This document shows, in pieces, positions 25,443-34,936 of a DNA stretch of 64,000 bases. Origin of the DNA: CAWDYA01 sp963806495 (GTDB lineage: Bacteria > Acidobacteriota > Polarisedimenticolia > JACPZX01 > DASXTC01); the NCBI GenBank assembly GCA_963806495.1, contig CAWDYA010000006.1, positions 186,001 through 250,000 on the forward strand, written 5' to 3'. A program made the position numbers and the translations under genes. The notes under the pieces are model-generated. The model was not told where the DNA came from and made no database searches. It saw nothing but the letters and a program-made list of their open reading frames with translations. Position 1 is the first letter of the stretch. Each line of letters starts with the position of its first letter.

Positions 25443-27110
25443 TCAGGACAGTCCCGTGATCCTGCCCGTCGCGTCGGTATCGATGTGCGCTGCGGAAGGC
25501 GTGGCCGGCAGCCCCGGCATCGTCATGATGTCGCCGGCTATCGGATAGATGAACCCTGCCCCCGCTGAAGCCCGGATATCCGTGATGGGGAAGACGAACC
25601 CGCGTGGCCTGCCCCGAAGCGACGGGTCGTGCGACAGCGACGCCTGGGTCTTCGCCATGCAGATCGGCAGATTCCCCAACCCGCAGCGATCGAAGAACGC
25701 GATCCTCCGGCGCACCTTCGAGGGCACGTCGATGTCGTCGGCGCCGTAGATCCTCTGCGCGATGATACGCATCTTCTGCTCGATCGGCTGGTCGAGCTCG
25801 TAGAGGTACCGGACCTCGGAAGGCCTCTCGCACGCCTCCACGACGGCCTCCGCCAGGTCGACCGCTCCTTCTCCGCCGCGCACCACCCCTTCGTGCGTCA
25901 CCGCGGAAACGGCTCCCGCCTCGAGCGCCCGGCGGCGGATCGCCTCAATCTCCCGCTCGGTGTCGGCCGGGAACCGGTTGACGGCCACGACGACGGGAAG
26001 CCCGAACATCCTCATGTTCTCGATGTGCTTGTCGAGGTTCTCGCACCCTCGCACGACCGCGTCGACGTTCTCCGCCTCGACCTTCGCGCGGTCCTTGATG
26101 CTCCGGAACGCCCCCCCGTGCATCTTGAGCGCGCGGACGGTGGCGACCACGACGGCGGCGTGGGGGCGCAGGCCGGAGACGCGGCATTTGATGTCGATGA
26201 ACTTCTCGGCCCCGCAGTCCGAGCCGAAGCCGCTCTCGGTGACCACGTAGTCGGCCAGCTTGAGCGCGATTCGGTCCGCGACGATCGAGTTGTTGCCGTG
26301 GGCGACGTTCGCGAACGGCCCCGCGTGCATGAGACACGGCGTGCCCTCGCTCGTCTGCACCAGGTTGGGCTTCATGGCGTCGCGAAGCAGCGCCGACATC
26401 GCGCCGGCCGCCTGGAGCTGCCCGGCGCGGATCGGCTCACCGGCACGTGATACGCCAACCAGGATCGACTCGAGCCGGCGCTTCAGGTCGGCGTACCCTT
26501 CCGCCAGCGCGAGGATGGCCATGACCTCGGACGCCGCGGTGATGTCGAAGCCGGTCTCGCGAGGCACGCCGCTGGCGGCCGATGCCAGCCCGATGACCAC
26601 GTGCCGCAGCGCCCTGTCGTTCATGTCGAGGGCTCGGTTCCAGCAGCCCTCCTTCGGATCGAAGTCGAGCGCGTTGCCCTGGTAGAGATGATTGTCCACC
26701 AGTGCCGCGAGCAGGTTGTGCGCGGCGGAGACCGCATGGATGTCGCCCGTGAAATGGAGGTTGATGTCCTCCATCGGATGGACCTGCGCCCGATCCCGTC
26801 CCGTCGCGCCCCCCTTGACGCCGAACACGGGACCCATCGAGGGCTGCCGCAGCGTGTTGATCACCTTCTTGCCGATCCTCGCTAGACCCTGGGCGAGGGA
26901 GATGTTGGTGACCGTCTTGCCCTCGCCGAGCGGCGTAGGCGTGATGGCCGTGACGACGACGTAGCGGCCGTCCGGCTCTCCCTCGAGCCGTTTCAGGATC
27001 GACAGATCGATCTTGGCCTTGTAGCGACCGTAACGCTCGAGCTCCGATTCCTGGATCCCCGCCGAGGCGGCGATCTCACCGATATCCTTGAGTCCGGTCT
27101 CGTTGGTCAC
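25443..27110 (-). CDS. fhs: Formate-tetrahydrofolate ligase
   Basis: 555 residues from GTG 27110, preceded by AAGGGGA at good spacing; an ATG at 27137 is an alternative. The P-loop-like TPTPLGEGKTVTN is near residue 47, and the family motif runs through GVKGGATGRDRAQV and the C-terminal SLSHDPSLRGRPRGF and AGAGFIYPIAGDIMTMPG. It makes 10-formyl-THF from formate, THF and ATP, the entry to the methyl branch of one-carbon metabolism in anaerobes and a source for purines and fMet-tRNA. The convergent end lies 12 bp after the FecR gene. Confidence 0.95.
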   Translation of the reverse strand: MTNETGLKDIGEIAASAGIQESELERYGRYKAKIDLSILKRLEGEPDGRYVVVTAITPTPLGEGKTVTNISLAQGLARIGKKVINTLRQPSMGPVFGVKGGATGRDRAQVHPMEDINLHFTGDIHAVSAAHNLLAALVDNHLYQGNALDFDPKEGCWNRALDMNDRALRHVVIGLASAASGVPRETGFDITAASEVMAILALAEGYADLKRRLESILVGVSRAGEPIRAGQLQAAGAMSALLRDAMKPNLVQTSEGTPCLMHAGPFANVAHGNNSIVADRIALKLADYVVTESGFGSDCGAEKFIDIKCRVSGLRPHAAVVVATVRALKMHGGAFRSIKDRAKVEAENVDAVVRGCENLDKHIENMRMFGLPVVVAVNRFPADTEREIEAIRRRALEAGAVSAVTHEGVVRGGEGAVDLAEAVVEACERPSEVRYLYELDQPIEQKMRIIAQRIYGADDIDVPSKVRRRIAFFDRCGLGNLPICMAKTQASLSHDPSLRGRPRGFVFPITDIRASAGAGFIYPIAGDIMTMPGLPATPSAAHIDTDATGRITGLS

Positions 27111-27267
27111 AATGTCCCCTTCTGGTCTTTCAGGCATGCTCTCGCCGGCGCGCGGGCCGGGCGGATGGCTGGTGGATGGCAAAACGCGAGTGTGCGAGCC
27201 GTGATCCGATAGTCACTTTAGCAACTGGACCGGGTTCTTGTCGAAGAGGCGTCCCCGGGCGCCGCGC

Positions 27268-28836
27268 TCAGGGCACCGTGGTGATCCCGGCCGTAGGAAA
27301 CCCCAGCAGCGGCGCCGCCACCAGCCAGGTCACCGCGGTGATGAGAATGATGCTGATCAGAATGAGCCAGAACCCGGCGCGCACCATCTGCGGGATCGTG
27401 AGGTGGCCCGCCGCGAAGACAATCGCGTTCGGCGGGGTGGCCACCGGCAGCATGAAGGCACAGGATGCCGCGATCGCCGCGGGCACGATCAGCAGGTACG
27501 GATGCACGCCCAGGCCGGGCGCCAGAGAGGCCAGGATCGGCACCAGCGTCGCGGTGGAGGCCGTGTTGCTCGTCAGCTCGGTCAGGAGGATCATCATGGT
27601 CGTGACCAGGATCACCAGCACCAGGGGCGCCAGACCGGCGAGCGCTCCGACCTGCGCTCCCAGGTACTCTCCCACCCCGTTGGCCTTGACGGCGGCGGCG
27701 AGACTCAGTCCCCCGCCGAACAGCACCAGCACGCCCCAGGGAAGCCGGACCGCCGTCTCCCAGTTCATCGCGAAAACGCCGCGGCGCGCGTCCACCGGGA
27801 TGACGAACAGCGCCAGCGCCCCGAGCATCGCCACCCCCGCGTCGCTGAGCCCCGCGAACGGCCGCCCGCCCCCGAGCTCAATCCCCTGCAGGAGCGGCCT
27901 GAAGATCCAGCAACCGGCGGTCAGGAAGAACACCACGAGCGTGATCCACTCGCCCGCCTTCATAGGGCCGAGCGCCCTCGCCGCACCGCGGATCACCTTC
28001 TCGCTCCCCTCGACCCGCTTCCTGCCGACCGGATAGAGCACGAAGGTCAGCAGCCACCAGGCGGCGGGCAGGAACAGCACTACCAGCGGCACGCCGATCC
28101 CCATCCACCGCACAAACGATATCTCCCCGCCCAGACTGCTCTCGACGTACGAAGCGAGGAACAGATTCGGCGGCGTTCCGATGAGAGTGCCGATCCCGCC
28201 GATCGAGGCCGCGTAGGCGATTCCCAGCATGAGACAGAGCGGGAAATTGCCGGCCGGGATCCCGGAGCGGCGGCCTTCCTTGGCGTGCGCCTCCATCTGA
28301 TCGATGACGCTGACGGCTATCGGGAGCATCATCATGGCGGTGGCGGTGTTGGAGACCCACATGCTGAGCGCGGCGGTGACCAGCATGAATCCGCCGACCA
28401 TCCGGTGCGGACGCGTGCCGACGAGACGCAGAGCCGAGAGCGCGAACCGGCGGTGCAGCCCCCAGCGTTGCATCGACAACGCGATGATGAATCCTCCCAT
28501 GAACAGGAAGATCAGCTCGTGTCCGTACGGTGCGGCCACGCTGGATATGGGTCCGGCGCCGACGGCAGGCAGCAGCGCCAGGGGCAAAAGGGCCGTAGCG
28601 TAGACGGGGATCGCCTCGGTCATCCACCAGACGGCCATCCAGCAACCGGCGGCGGCGGTCGCCCGGCCCGCATGGGAGAAGAGCACCTCGCGGCCGTGTC
28701 CATCGTCGTAGACGGCTGGCAGGACCAGATAGACGAGCAGAGCGAGCGCCGGGCCCGCGAACAGGCCAAGCCCTCGGACGAACATCCGTGTCGAGGCCCG
28801 CTCCCCGTCGGCCCGGTCCCGGGATACCTCGGCCAT
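27268..28836 (-). CDS. SLC13/DASS-family dicarboxylate-type sodium symporter
   Basis: 522 residues with about 12 membrane spans. The two inverted repeats each carry the sodium-binding SNT motif: WVSNTATAMMMLPI and LTSNTASTATLVPI. The GTPPNLFLA segment is also typical. Family members carry succinate, malate, citrate or sulfate with sodium. Start ATG 28836 follows a GGAGGG site; a TATACT at 28903-28908 would give a leader of about 65 nt. A long upstream extension in frame is low-complexity and was rejected. Confidence 0.88.
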   Translation of the reverse strand: MAEVSRDRADGERASTRMFVRGLGLFAGPALALLVYLVLPAVYDDGHGREVLFSHAGRATAAAGCWMAVWWMTEAIPVYATALLPLALLPAVGAGPISSVAAPYGHELIFLFMGGFIIALSMQRWGLHRRFALSALRLVGTRPHRMVGGFMLVTAALSMWVSNTATAMMMLPIAVSVIDQMEAHAKEGRRSGIPAGNFPLCLMLGIAYAASIGGIGTLIGTPPNLFLASYVESSLGGEISFVRWMGIGVPLVVLFLPAAWWLLTFVLYPVGRKRVEGSEKVIRGAARALGPMKAGEWITLVVFFLTAGCWIFRPLLQGIELGGGRPFAGLSDAGVAMLGALALFVIPVDARRGVFAMNWETAVRLPWGVLVLFGGGLSLAAAVKANGVGEYLGAQVGALAGLAPLVLVILVTTMMILLTELTSNTASTATLVPILASLAPGLGVHPYLLIVPAAIAASCAFMLPVATPPNAIVFAAGHLTIPQMVRAGFWLILISIILITAVTWLVAAPLLGFPTAGITTVP

Positions 28837-29151
28837 GCGTCCCTCCTGCCGCCACGCGAGGCGCGGGATCCGGGCCCCGGCCCGGCGCGCTCCCGGAGTG
28901 CAAGTATAGGAGGTCCCGGGCGCCGGCCCCCCGCGGCGGGCCCGGGGGCTCCCCTCTTCTGGGGGTTCTCGCCATGTCATCTCCCTAGATCGGGTCATTT
29001 GCCCCAGAATGGGAACGGTGAGGAGTCTCGGGGCAGGGACTTCAGCCGGGCCATCCTGGTATCGACCTTGCTTCGACGTGCAGACCGGGATCCGCTCCGG
29101 GCCGTCAAGGCATCCCGCGGATCCCGAGGTTCATGAGGAGTCCTGCGGATC
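28837..29151. other. Divergent promoter region between SLC13 transporter and PAS-LuxR regulator
   Basis: About 315 bases, very GC-rich with several short self-complementary G/C runs. It holds the probable -10 box TATACT (28908-28903) of the transporter and the GAGGAGT ribosome-binding site of the regulator. The position makes the transporter a candidate target of the regulator; no operator could be identified. Confidence 0.4.
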
Positions 29152-29805
29152 ATGTCCAAGCCCATGGAGCTGGGGACACGTTGCGGTGAATGTCTGCTGT
29201 ATGGCGCGATCCAGGGGATGGCCGACGGGATGATCCTGGTCGACCCGGATGAGAGGATCTTTCACCTGAACCGGCGCGCGCAGGAGCTGCTCGAGCTCGG
29301 GAGCCGGCACGTCATCGGCACGAAGCTCAGCGAATGCCATCTCAACACGGCGCTGGCCCGGTTCTGGGAGGACGCCTCGAAGGAGTTCGTCCCCGTCACC
29401 AGCGACCTGGAGTTCCCCTCGGGAGAATCGGTCCGCGCCACCGTGTCGCTTTGCCTGTCCGCGAGCCGCGAGCCGATCGGGCGGGCGTTGATGCTGCGGG
29501 ACGTGACGCGGGAGAAACGGATCAGCGTCGAGCTGTCGGCGTCGGTCGCCAGGCGGCTCGTCGAGATGGTCCACCGCGATCCTCCCGAGGACGAGGACAT
29601 GCCCCCTCTGACCTCCAGAGAAGAGGAGATCCTGCGGCTGCTCGTCGAAGGGCTGACAAACGCCGAGATCGCCGCCCGATTGTGCGTGAGCGTGAATACC
29701 GTGGCCTCACATCTGAAGCACCTCTTCTCGAAACTCGAGGTCACCAGCCGGGCACAGGCCACCGCCTATGCCGTCTCCCACGGCTTGCGGCCGGGCCGGA
29801 GATAG
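29152..29805 (+). CDS. PAS-domain LuxR-type transcriptional regulator
   Basis: 217 residues. Residues about 15-125 form a PAS domain (AIQGMADGMILVDPDERIFHLN, then a beta strand IGRALMLRDVTREKR). Residues about 148-210 are a GerE/LuxR helix-turn-helix (PLTSREEEILRLLVEGLTN, NTVASHLKHLFSKL). Cys10 and Cys13 (RCGEC) at the N-terminus could be redox- or metal-sensitive. There is no receiver domain, so sensing is through the PAS domain or an unseen kinase partner. It sits 134 bp before the cytochrome operon on the same strand and may regulate it. Confidence 0.85.
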   Translation: MSKPMELGTRCGECLLYGAIQGMADGMILVDPDERIFHLNRRAQELLELGSRHVIGTKLSECHLNTALARFWEDASKEFVPVTSDLEFPSGESVRATVSLCLSASREPIGRALMLRDVTREKRISVELSASVARRLVEMVHRDPPEDEDMPPLTSREEEILRLLVEGLTNAEIAARLCVSVNTVASHLKHLFSKLEVTSRAQATAYAVSHGLRPGRR

Positions 29806-29939
29806 CCCCTCCCCTGTTCCGGTGGTGAAAAACCCCTGAACAGGTCATTGCGAAGCGTGTCGACAGCCCGAATACTTCCCGCGCCCGCCGCAGGGCGACG
29901 CGGGAGAGAGGGCTCGGAATCCACTTCAGGGGGGCGCGG

Positions 29940-32081
29940 ATGCATCTACCGACGATCGGCCAGACCCCGCAAGAGGGGAACGTCTCGGGCATCGCCGCGC
30001 GCGAATCCGAGTGGCGTCGGGGGCTGGCGGCGATCGTCATGACCTGGCTGGTGTTCGAAACCGCGACGGGTCTGGCGATCTACCTTCTCCCCTTCTCGGT
30101 CCCGAACCAGTGGAACGTCATCGTCCACACCGGGATCGGACTGCTGCTCCTCCTGCCCGCTCTGTACTACCTGGGCCGGCATCTCGCCGTCTACTGGAAC
30201 CGCCCCATGACCGCGATCAAGGCGATGGGCTATCTCGCCGGCACCGCGACGCTCGTCGCACTCGTCTCGGGCAGCGTCCTGACCTTTCAGGCGGTGTTCG
30301 GCCGCCGGATCGGCTACGCCTGGGACGCGACGCATCTGGTATCGACCTTCGCGCTGATCGCCTTCACCGCTCCGCACGTGATCGTGATCCTCGTCAGGGA
30401 CCGCGGTCTCGTATTCAAGGAGGAGGCCACCGGATTGCTCGCGGCGCAGCATGCCGCAATGCGGCGCGGCGGCGTCGCCCTGTCGGTGATGCTGGCTGTC
30501 ATTGCCGTCTGCTGGGCCCTGTATCCGGGCGACACGATGCGCAACAGCTTCCCCGAGGACTACTCGTTCCGCTACGGCGAGAATCGCCCGTTCGCACCCA
30601 GCCTGGCCCGCACCGAGTCCGGGGGGGCCTACGATTCGCGCTCCCTCTCGGGCTCCGCCTCGTGCGGCACGTCCGGGTGCCACGAGCAGATCACGAAGGA
30701 GTGGAGCGTCAGCGCGCACCGGTGGGCCGCCATGGATCTCGGATTCCAGCGGATCCAGACGGAGATGGCGAAACAGAACGGACCCGAGTCCACCCGCTAT
30801 TGCGGCGGCTGCCACGACCCGATCTCGCTGTTCTCCGGCACGAAGAACATCTTCACCGAGAACCTCACGGCCCTGGCCGGATACAACGAAGGGGTGTCCT
30901 GCCTGGCCTGCCATTCGGTCCGCAAGACCGATGTCGAGGGAAACGCCAACTACGTCGTCGCGCAACCCACCCGCTATCTGTTCGAGCTGCGCGAGGGAGC
31001 GGCTTCGAGGGTCGCACGCGACTTCCTGATCCGGGCGTATCCGGGGCAGCACCTGAGCGACCTCAGCAAGCGGGTCTTCAAGACTCCAGAGTACTGCGCG
31101 GCGTGTCACAAGCAGTTCATCGACCAGGAGGTCAACAACGTCGGTTGGGTGCAGCTGCAGAACCAGTACGACAACTGGCGCAAGAGCCGCTGGAACCATC
31201 CCGGCGATCCCAGCAAGACAATCGAGTGCCGCGAATGCCACATGCCGCTGATGGCCTCCGATGACCCCGCCTCGGGGGACGCGCTCGACTACAACCGCAC
31301 GCCCGGCGACGGCATGCACCGCAGCCACCGCTTCGTGGGGGCCAACCAGGTGATGCCCGCCCTGCTCGAGCTGCCGGGTGCCGACGAGCAGGTCGAGCTG
31401 ACGGGCCGCTGGCTGCGCGGCGAATACGAGATCCCGGAGATCGCCGGCAAGTGGACCCGTGGGCCCGCCGTCGGCCTCGAGCTCGTGGTCCCCGACAGCG
31501 TCACGCCCGGAGAGCCCGTGAGCCTGAGGGCGGTCGTCACCTCCAACAAGGTGGGGCACGACTTCCCCACCGGTCCGCTCGACATCATCCAGGCATGGAT
31601 CGAGGTCACGGTGACCGACCCCGAAGGTAACGCAGTGTTCACCTCGGGCATGATCGACGACCGGCACTTCATCCAGCCGGGCGCTTTCCTGTTCAAGGCG
31701 GAGCCGGTGGATCAGTACGGCAACCTGATCGACCGCCACAACCTGTGGGAGATGGTGGGCGTGCGCTACCGGCGATCGTTGTTCCCCGGCTTCTCCGATA
31801 CGGCGGAGTATTCCTTCCGCTGTCCCGGCAACGCCGACATGGTCGCATCGCCGACCACGACCGACACCCGGTTCGCTTTCAATGCCCCGAAGGCGGAGAC
31901 CGCGACGCTGCACGTTCGGGCGCGCCTCCTGTACCGCAAGATCGACCAGTACCTGCTGAATTTCATGTTCGGCGAGGACTCCGGGCTGACCACCCCCGTG
32001 ACCGAGATGGCGCGTGCCGAAGCGACGCTGCATGTAGGCACGGTACCGGTCGCCGCGTTGAAGCCCCACGACGCCCGATGA
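29940..32081 (+). CDS. Membrane multihaem c-type cytochrome with N-terminal cytochrome-b-like domain
   Basis: 713 residues. Residues 28-195 hold five membrane spans with histidines suited to haem b (His63, His81, His132, His146). The exported part has four CxxCH motifs (Cys288 CGGCH, Cys321 CLACH, Cys386 CAACH, Cys430 CRECH) and a possible fifth site with four residues between the cysteines (Cys242 CGTSGCH). The C-terminal 240 residues are beta-rich, Ig-like. The layout suggests a quinol-to-periplasm electron conduit. Start follows AGGGGGG. The stop overlaps the next start (ATGA). Confidence 0.85.
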   Translation: MHLPTIGQTPQEGNVSGIAARESEWRRGLAAIVMTWLVFETATGLAIYLLPFSVPNQWNVIVHTGIGLLLLLPALYYLGRHLAVYWNRPMTAIKAMGYLAGTATLVALVSGSVLTFQAVFGRRIGYAWDATHLVSTFALIAFTAPHVIVILVRDRGLVFKEEATGLLAAQHAAMRRGGVALSVMLAVIAVCWALYPGDTMRNSFPEDYSFRYGENRPFAPSLARTESGGAYDSRSLSGSASCGTSGCHEQITKEWSVSAHRWAAMDLGFQRIQTEMAKQNGPESTRYCGGCHDPISLFSGTKNIFTENLTALAGYNEGVSCLACHSVRKTDVEGNANYVVAQPTRYLFELREGAASRVARDFLIRAYPGQHLSDLSKRVFKTPEYCAACHKQFIDQEVNNVGWVQLQNQYDNWRKSRWNHPGDPSKTIECRECHMPLMASDDPASGDALDYNRTPGDGMHRSHRFVGANQVMPALLELPGADEQVELTGRWLRGEYEIPEIAGKWTRGPAVGLELVVPDSVTPGEPVSLRAVVTSNKVGHDFPTGPLDIIQAWIEVTVTDPEGNAVFTSGMIDDRHFIQPGAFLFKAEPVDQYGNLIDRHNLWEMVGVRYRRSLFPGFSDTAEYSFRCPGNADMVASPTTTDTRFAFNAPKAETATLHVRARLLYRKIDQYLLNFMFGEDSGLTTPVTEMARAEATLHVGTVPVAALKPHDAR

Positions 32082-33961
32082 GCAGTGCGCCTCGTCCATC
32101 TCGGCCCGCGGGCCCACGCCACGCGCGCCGTGCCCGGCTCTGGCTGTGGCTTGCCGCGGGCCTGTTCGCCGCGATCGTGATCGCGCTCGTGCTGTCGAGA
32201 CGTCAGACGGTTCCCTACACACCCGGGATGGAGGCGGCCACGAGCGACGAGATCACCCACAGCCTCGCCCGCTCCATTCCCGGGGAAGCGCCACGGATCG
32301 CCTTCACCGACGTGGCGACCGAGGCCGGGATCCCGTTTCGTCATTTCAAGGCGGCGCGCTCCACCCAGCTCCCCGAGGACATGGGCTCCGGCGCGGCCTG
32401 GGGCGACTACGATGATGATGGCGATCCGGACCTTTTCCTCGTGAACGCCGTACGGCTCGGAGAAGACGGCCTGCCGGCGTCGGGCTCGGACGCACACGCG
32501 GCGCTCTATCGCAACGACGGGGGCGGGCGCTTCACCGACGTCACCCTGCAGGCCGGGCTGGACGCCGGCGGCGAGGGAATGGGAGCCGCCTGGGGCGACT
32601 ACGACGGCGACGGTGACCTCGATCTGGTGGTCAGCCGCTACGGCACGAGCATCCTGTACAGAAACGACGGCGGCCTCTTCACCGATGTCACCGACGCTGC
32701 AGGTCTGTCGGACGATACGGGGTTCTGGACGGGCGTCTCCTGGGCTGACTTCGATCGCGACGGGGATCTGGATCTGTACGTCTGCGGCTACGTCCGCTAC
32801 CGCCTCAGCGCCACCGATCGCGACAAGACGTCGTTCCAGTACGGGTCGGTCCTGCCCTACACGCTCAACCCGTCCTCCTACAGGCCCGAGCGGAATCTTC
32901 TCCTGCGCAACGACGGCGGCGTGTTCTCCGACATTGCGCGTCGGGCGGGGGTTGACAACCCGGAGGGCCGTTCGCTTTCCGCCTCGTGGGCCGACTTCGA
33001 CTCCGACGGGTGGCCCGACCTGTACGTGGCCAACGACATCTCGGACAACGCCCTGTTCAGGAATCGAGGCGACGGAACCTTTCTCGATGCCAGCCATTCC
33101 GCGTGGGTGGCGGACTACCGCGGCGCGATGGGGCTCGGTGTCGGAGACTGGGACAACGACGGCGATCTCGATATCTTCGTCTCCCACTGGCTCGCCCAGG
33201 AGAACGCCCTCTACGAGAACCTCGCGGAGAAGGTCCGGGCCACCGAATCCGAACCGCTGCACTTCATCGATCAGGCCGACATGCTCGGCCTCGGCCAGAT
33301 CGCGATCGATTATGTCGGCTGGGGCACCGCCTTCCTGGACTACGACGGAGACGGGCGTCTCGACCTCTTCGTGGCGGACGGGAGCACGGTGCCCATGGAG
33401 AGCGACCCGGGCCGCCTCGTGCCGATGAAGAACCTGCTCTTCTGGAACGCGGGTCCCGGGAGAGGATATTACGAGGTGGGCTCCGTGAGCGGGCCCGCGT
33501 TCGCGGCGGAGAACGTGGCACGCGGCGCGGCTGTCGCGGACTACGATGGCGACGGAGACCCCGACATCGTCGTCAACGTCAATGGCGGTCAGGCCCTCCT
33601 GCTCCGCAACGAGGCGCCGCGCAGCCACGGATGGCTGCGCGTCCTGCTGCGGGGCCCTTCGGGCCGCAGGAGCGGCGGCCTCGCAACCACGACGCATGCC
33701 ATCGGGGCGCGGGTGCGTGTCATGGCGGGCGGCACGACACAGGTGCGCGAGGTCGGGGGCGGTTCATCCTACCTGAGCCAGGAGCCGCCCGGCGAGGTGA
33801 TGTTCGGTCTCGGAAACGCCGGAGGCGTGGATAGCCTCGAGGTGCGCTGGCCTGACGGCACCACAGGCACGTTCGAGAATCTGCCGATCAACGCGGTCGT
33901 GCGGCTGACGGAGGGGCGCGAGCCGGAGATCTTCGCCGGCCCGGGCCGATCCGCCCCGTGA
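32078..33961 (+). CDS. CRTAC1-like protein: FG-GAP/VCBS propeller with ASPIC/UnbV C-terminus
   Basis: 627 residues with an N-terminal membrane anchor (about residues 18-38). The body is a seven-bladed-type FG-GAP/VCBS propeller marked by repeated calcium-type loops (WGDYDDDGDPDLF, WGDYDGDGDLDLV, WADFDRDGDLDLY, WADFDSDGWPDLY, VGDWDNDGDLDIF, FLDYDGDGRLDLF, VADYDGDGDPDIV). The final 90 residues are the ASPIC/UnbV domain (GARVRVMAGGTTQVREVGGG, VDSLEVRWPDGT). It is anchored outside the cytoplasm. Start and stop overlap both neighbours by 4 nt, so it is tightly coupled with the cytochrome and the TPR protein. Confidence 0.9.
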   Translation: MSSAPRPSRPAGPRHARRARLWLWLAAGLFAAIVIALVLSRRQTVPYTPGMEAATSDEITHSLARSIPGEAPRIAFTDVATEAGIPFRHFKAARSTQLPEDMGSGAAWGDYDDDGDPDLFLVNAVRLGEDGLPASGSDAHAALYRNDGGGRFTDVTLQAGLDAGGEGMGAAWGDYDGDGDLDLVVSRYGTSILYRNDGGLFTDVTDAAGLSDDTGFWTGVSWADFDRDGDLDLYVCGYVRYRLSATDRDKTSFQYGSVLPYTLNPSSYRPERNLLLRNDGGVFSDIARRAGVDNPEGRSLSASWADFDSDGWPDLYVANDISDNALFRNRGDGTFLDASHSAWVADYRGAMGLGVGDWDNDGDLDIFVSHWLAQENALYENLAEKVRATESEPLHFIDQADMLGLGQIAIDYVGWGTAFLDYDGDGRLDLFVADGSTVPMESDPGRLVPMKNLLFWNAGPGRGYYEVGSVSGPAFAAENVARGAAVADYDGDGDPDIVVNVNGGQALLLRNEAPRSHGWLRVLLRGPSGRRSGGLATTTHAIGARVRVMAGGTTQVREVGGGSSYLSQEPPGEVMFGLGNAGGVDSLEVRWPDGTTGTFENLPINAVVRLTEGREPEIFAGPGRSAP

Positions 33962-34842
33962 GTCGCGTCGTGTTGCTCATCATCGCGGCAATCGCCACGG
34001 CGGCTCCGTCCGGGTGCTCCGGCCGCCCGGGGGACGCCACCACGCGCGAGAGCCGCCGTGACAGCCAGGTCGTCCGCTTCTGGGATTCGTTCCACGAGGC
34101 CACCCGGCTGCGACTGGAGGGACGATGCTCCGACGCGGAACGCCTGTACAGCCGGGCGCTCGTGATCGACCCGCGCCACGAGGACTCGCTCTACTATCTC
34201 GGCCAGTGCCGGCTGCAGATGGCCGACCCCGCCGGCGCACGTGAGGCGTTCGAGACGCTCGTCTCGGTCAATCCGGCGAGCGCGCGCGGCCATCTCTCGC
34301 TCGGTGCCTTGCTGGTCTCGCCCGACGGCGCGGGCCCGCTCGATGCCGTGGGGGCCGAGGCTCACTTCAGGCGCGCGCACGAGATCAACGGCGAGGAGAC
34401 CGGCCCGATGGTGCGCCTCGGCGAGGTGCTGATCCTGCTCGGGCAGCGTGAAGAGGCGCAGCACTGGCTCGAGGCGGCCTTCGGCAGCAACCCGAAGAGC
34501 ATCGAGGCGGCCTTCCTCTCGGGGTACCTGCACTGGCGGCGCGGAGACCGTCCGGGCGCCGGTGCGTACTACCGCAGGGCCGTCGATGCGGCCATGGCCT
34601 CGGCGCCCGCCAGGGGCGTACTCGGCGAGGGGGATCGCCGCCCGGCCGCGGGGGGACGCGTGCGCCCGCTCCCTCTCGCTAATCCCATGGGGGAGACCCT
34701 TTTCGGTGCGTTCAGCGCCCATCTGCGCGAGCAGAGTGTCGGGCTGCAGGCCGGCCGGGCTCCCGACCTGGACGCTATCTATGCTCCCGTGCGAGATTTC
34801 GTGATGGACCTGTCCCGCCGGACGCCCCCGCCTCCCTCCTGA
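33958..34842 (+). CDS. TPR-repeat lipoprotein
   Basis: 294 residues from GTG 33958, which overlaps the previous stop (GTGA). The signal peptide ends in APSGC, a lipobox. Four or more tetratricopeptide repeats follow (GRCSDAERLYSRALVIDP, DPAGAREAFETLVSVNP, EAHFRRAHEINGEETG, EEAQHWLEAAFGSNP, GAGAYYRRAVDAAM). TPR proteins scaffold complexes, and this one is expected to bind the CRTAC1-like protein or the cytochrome in the periplasm. CRTAC1-like and TPR proteins often occur together. A GC palindrome follows the stop. Confidence 0.85.
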   Translation: MSRVVLLIIAAIATAAPSGCSGRPGDATTRESRRDSQVVRFWDSFHEATRLRLEGRCSDAERLYSRALVIDPRHEDSLYYLGQCRLQMADPAGAREAFETLVSVNPASARGHLSLGALLVSPDGAGPLDAVGAEAHFRRAHEINGEETGPMVRLGEVLILLGQREEAQHWLEAAFGSNPKSIEAAFLSGYLHWRRGDRPGAGAYYRRAVDAAMASAPARGVLGEGDRRPAAGGRVRPLPLANPMGETLFGAFSAHLREQSVGLQAGRAPDLDAIYAPVRDFVMDLSRRTPPPPS

Positions 34843-34856
34843 GCCGCCCGGGCGGC
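34843..34856. repeat. 14-bp GC palindrome after the cytochrome operon
   Basis: GCCGCCCGGGCGGC begins immediately after the stop of the TPR gene. It can form a hairpin, but no T-run follows, so it is at most a weak or factor-assisted terminator. Confidence 0.35.
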
Positions 34857-34936
34857 CGGGAACGATCCTTGCATAGCCGAGGTGTGGCGCCGTGCGCCAT
34901 CCATGCACCGAACCGAGCCAACCGAGGTCGAGGCAC

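Noticed and set aside
29946..32222. Long minus-strand frame opposite the cytochrome gene
   Set aside because: It is an antisense shadow; the plus-strand cytochrome has clear haem motifs and membrane spans.
34843..34856. Terminator for the cytochrome operon
   Set aside because: The GC palindrome has no T-run, so it was recorded only as a repeat.
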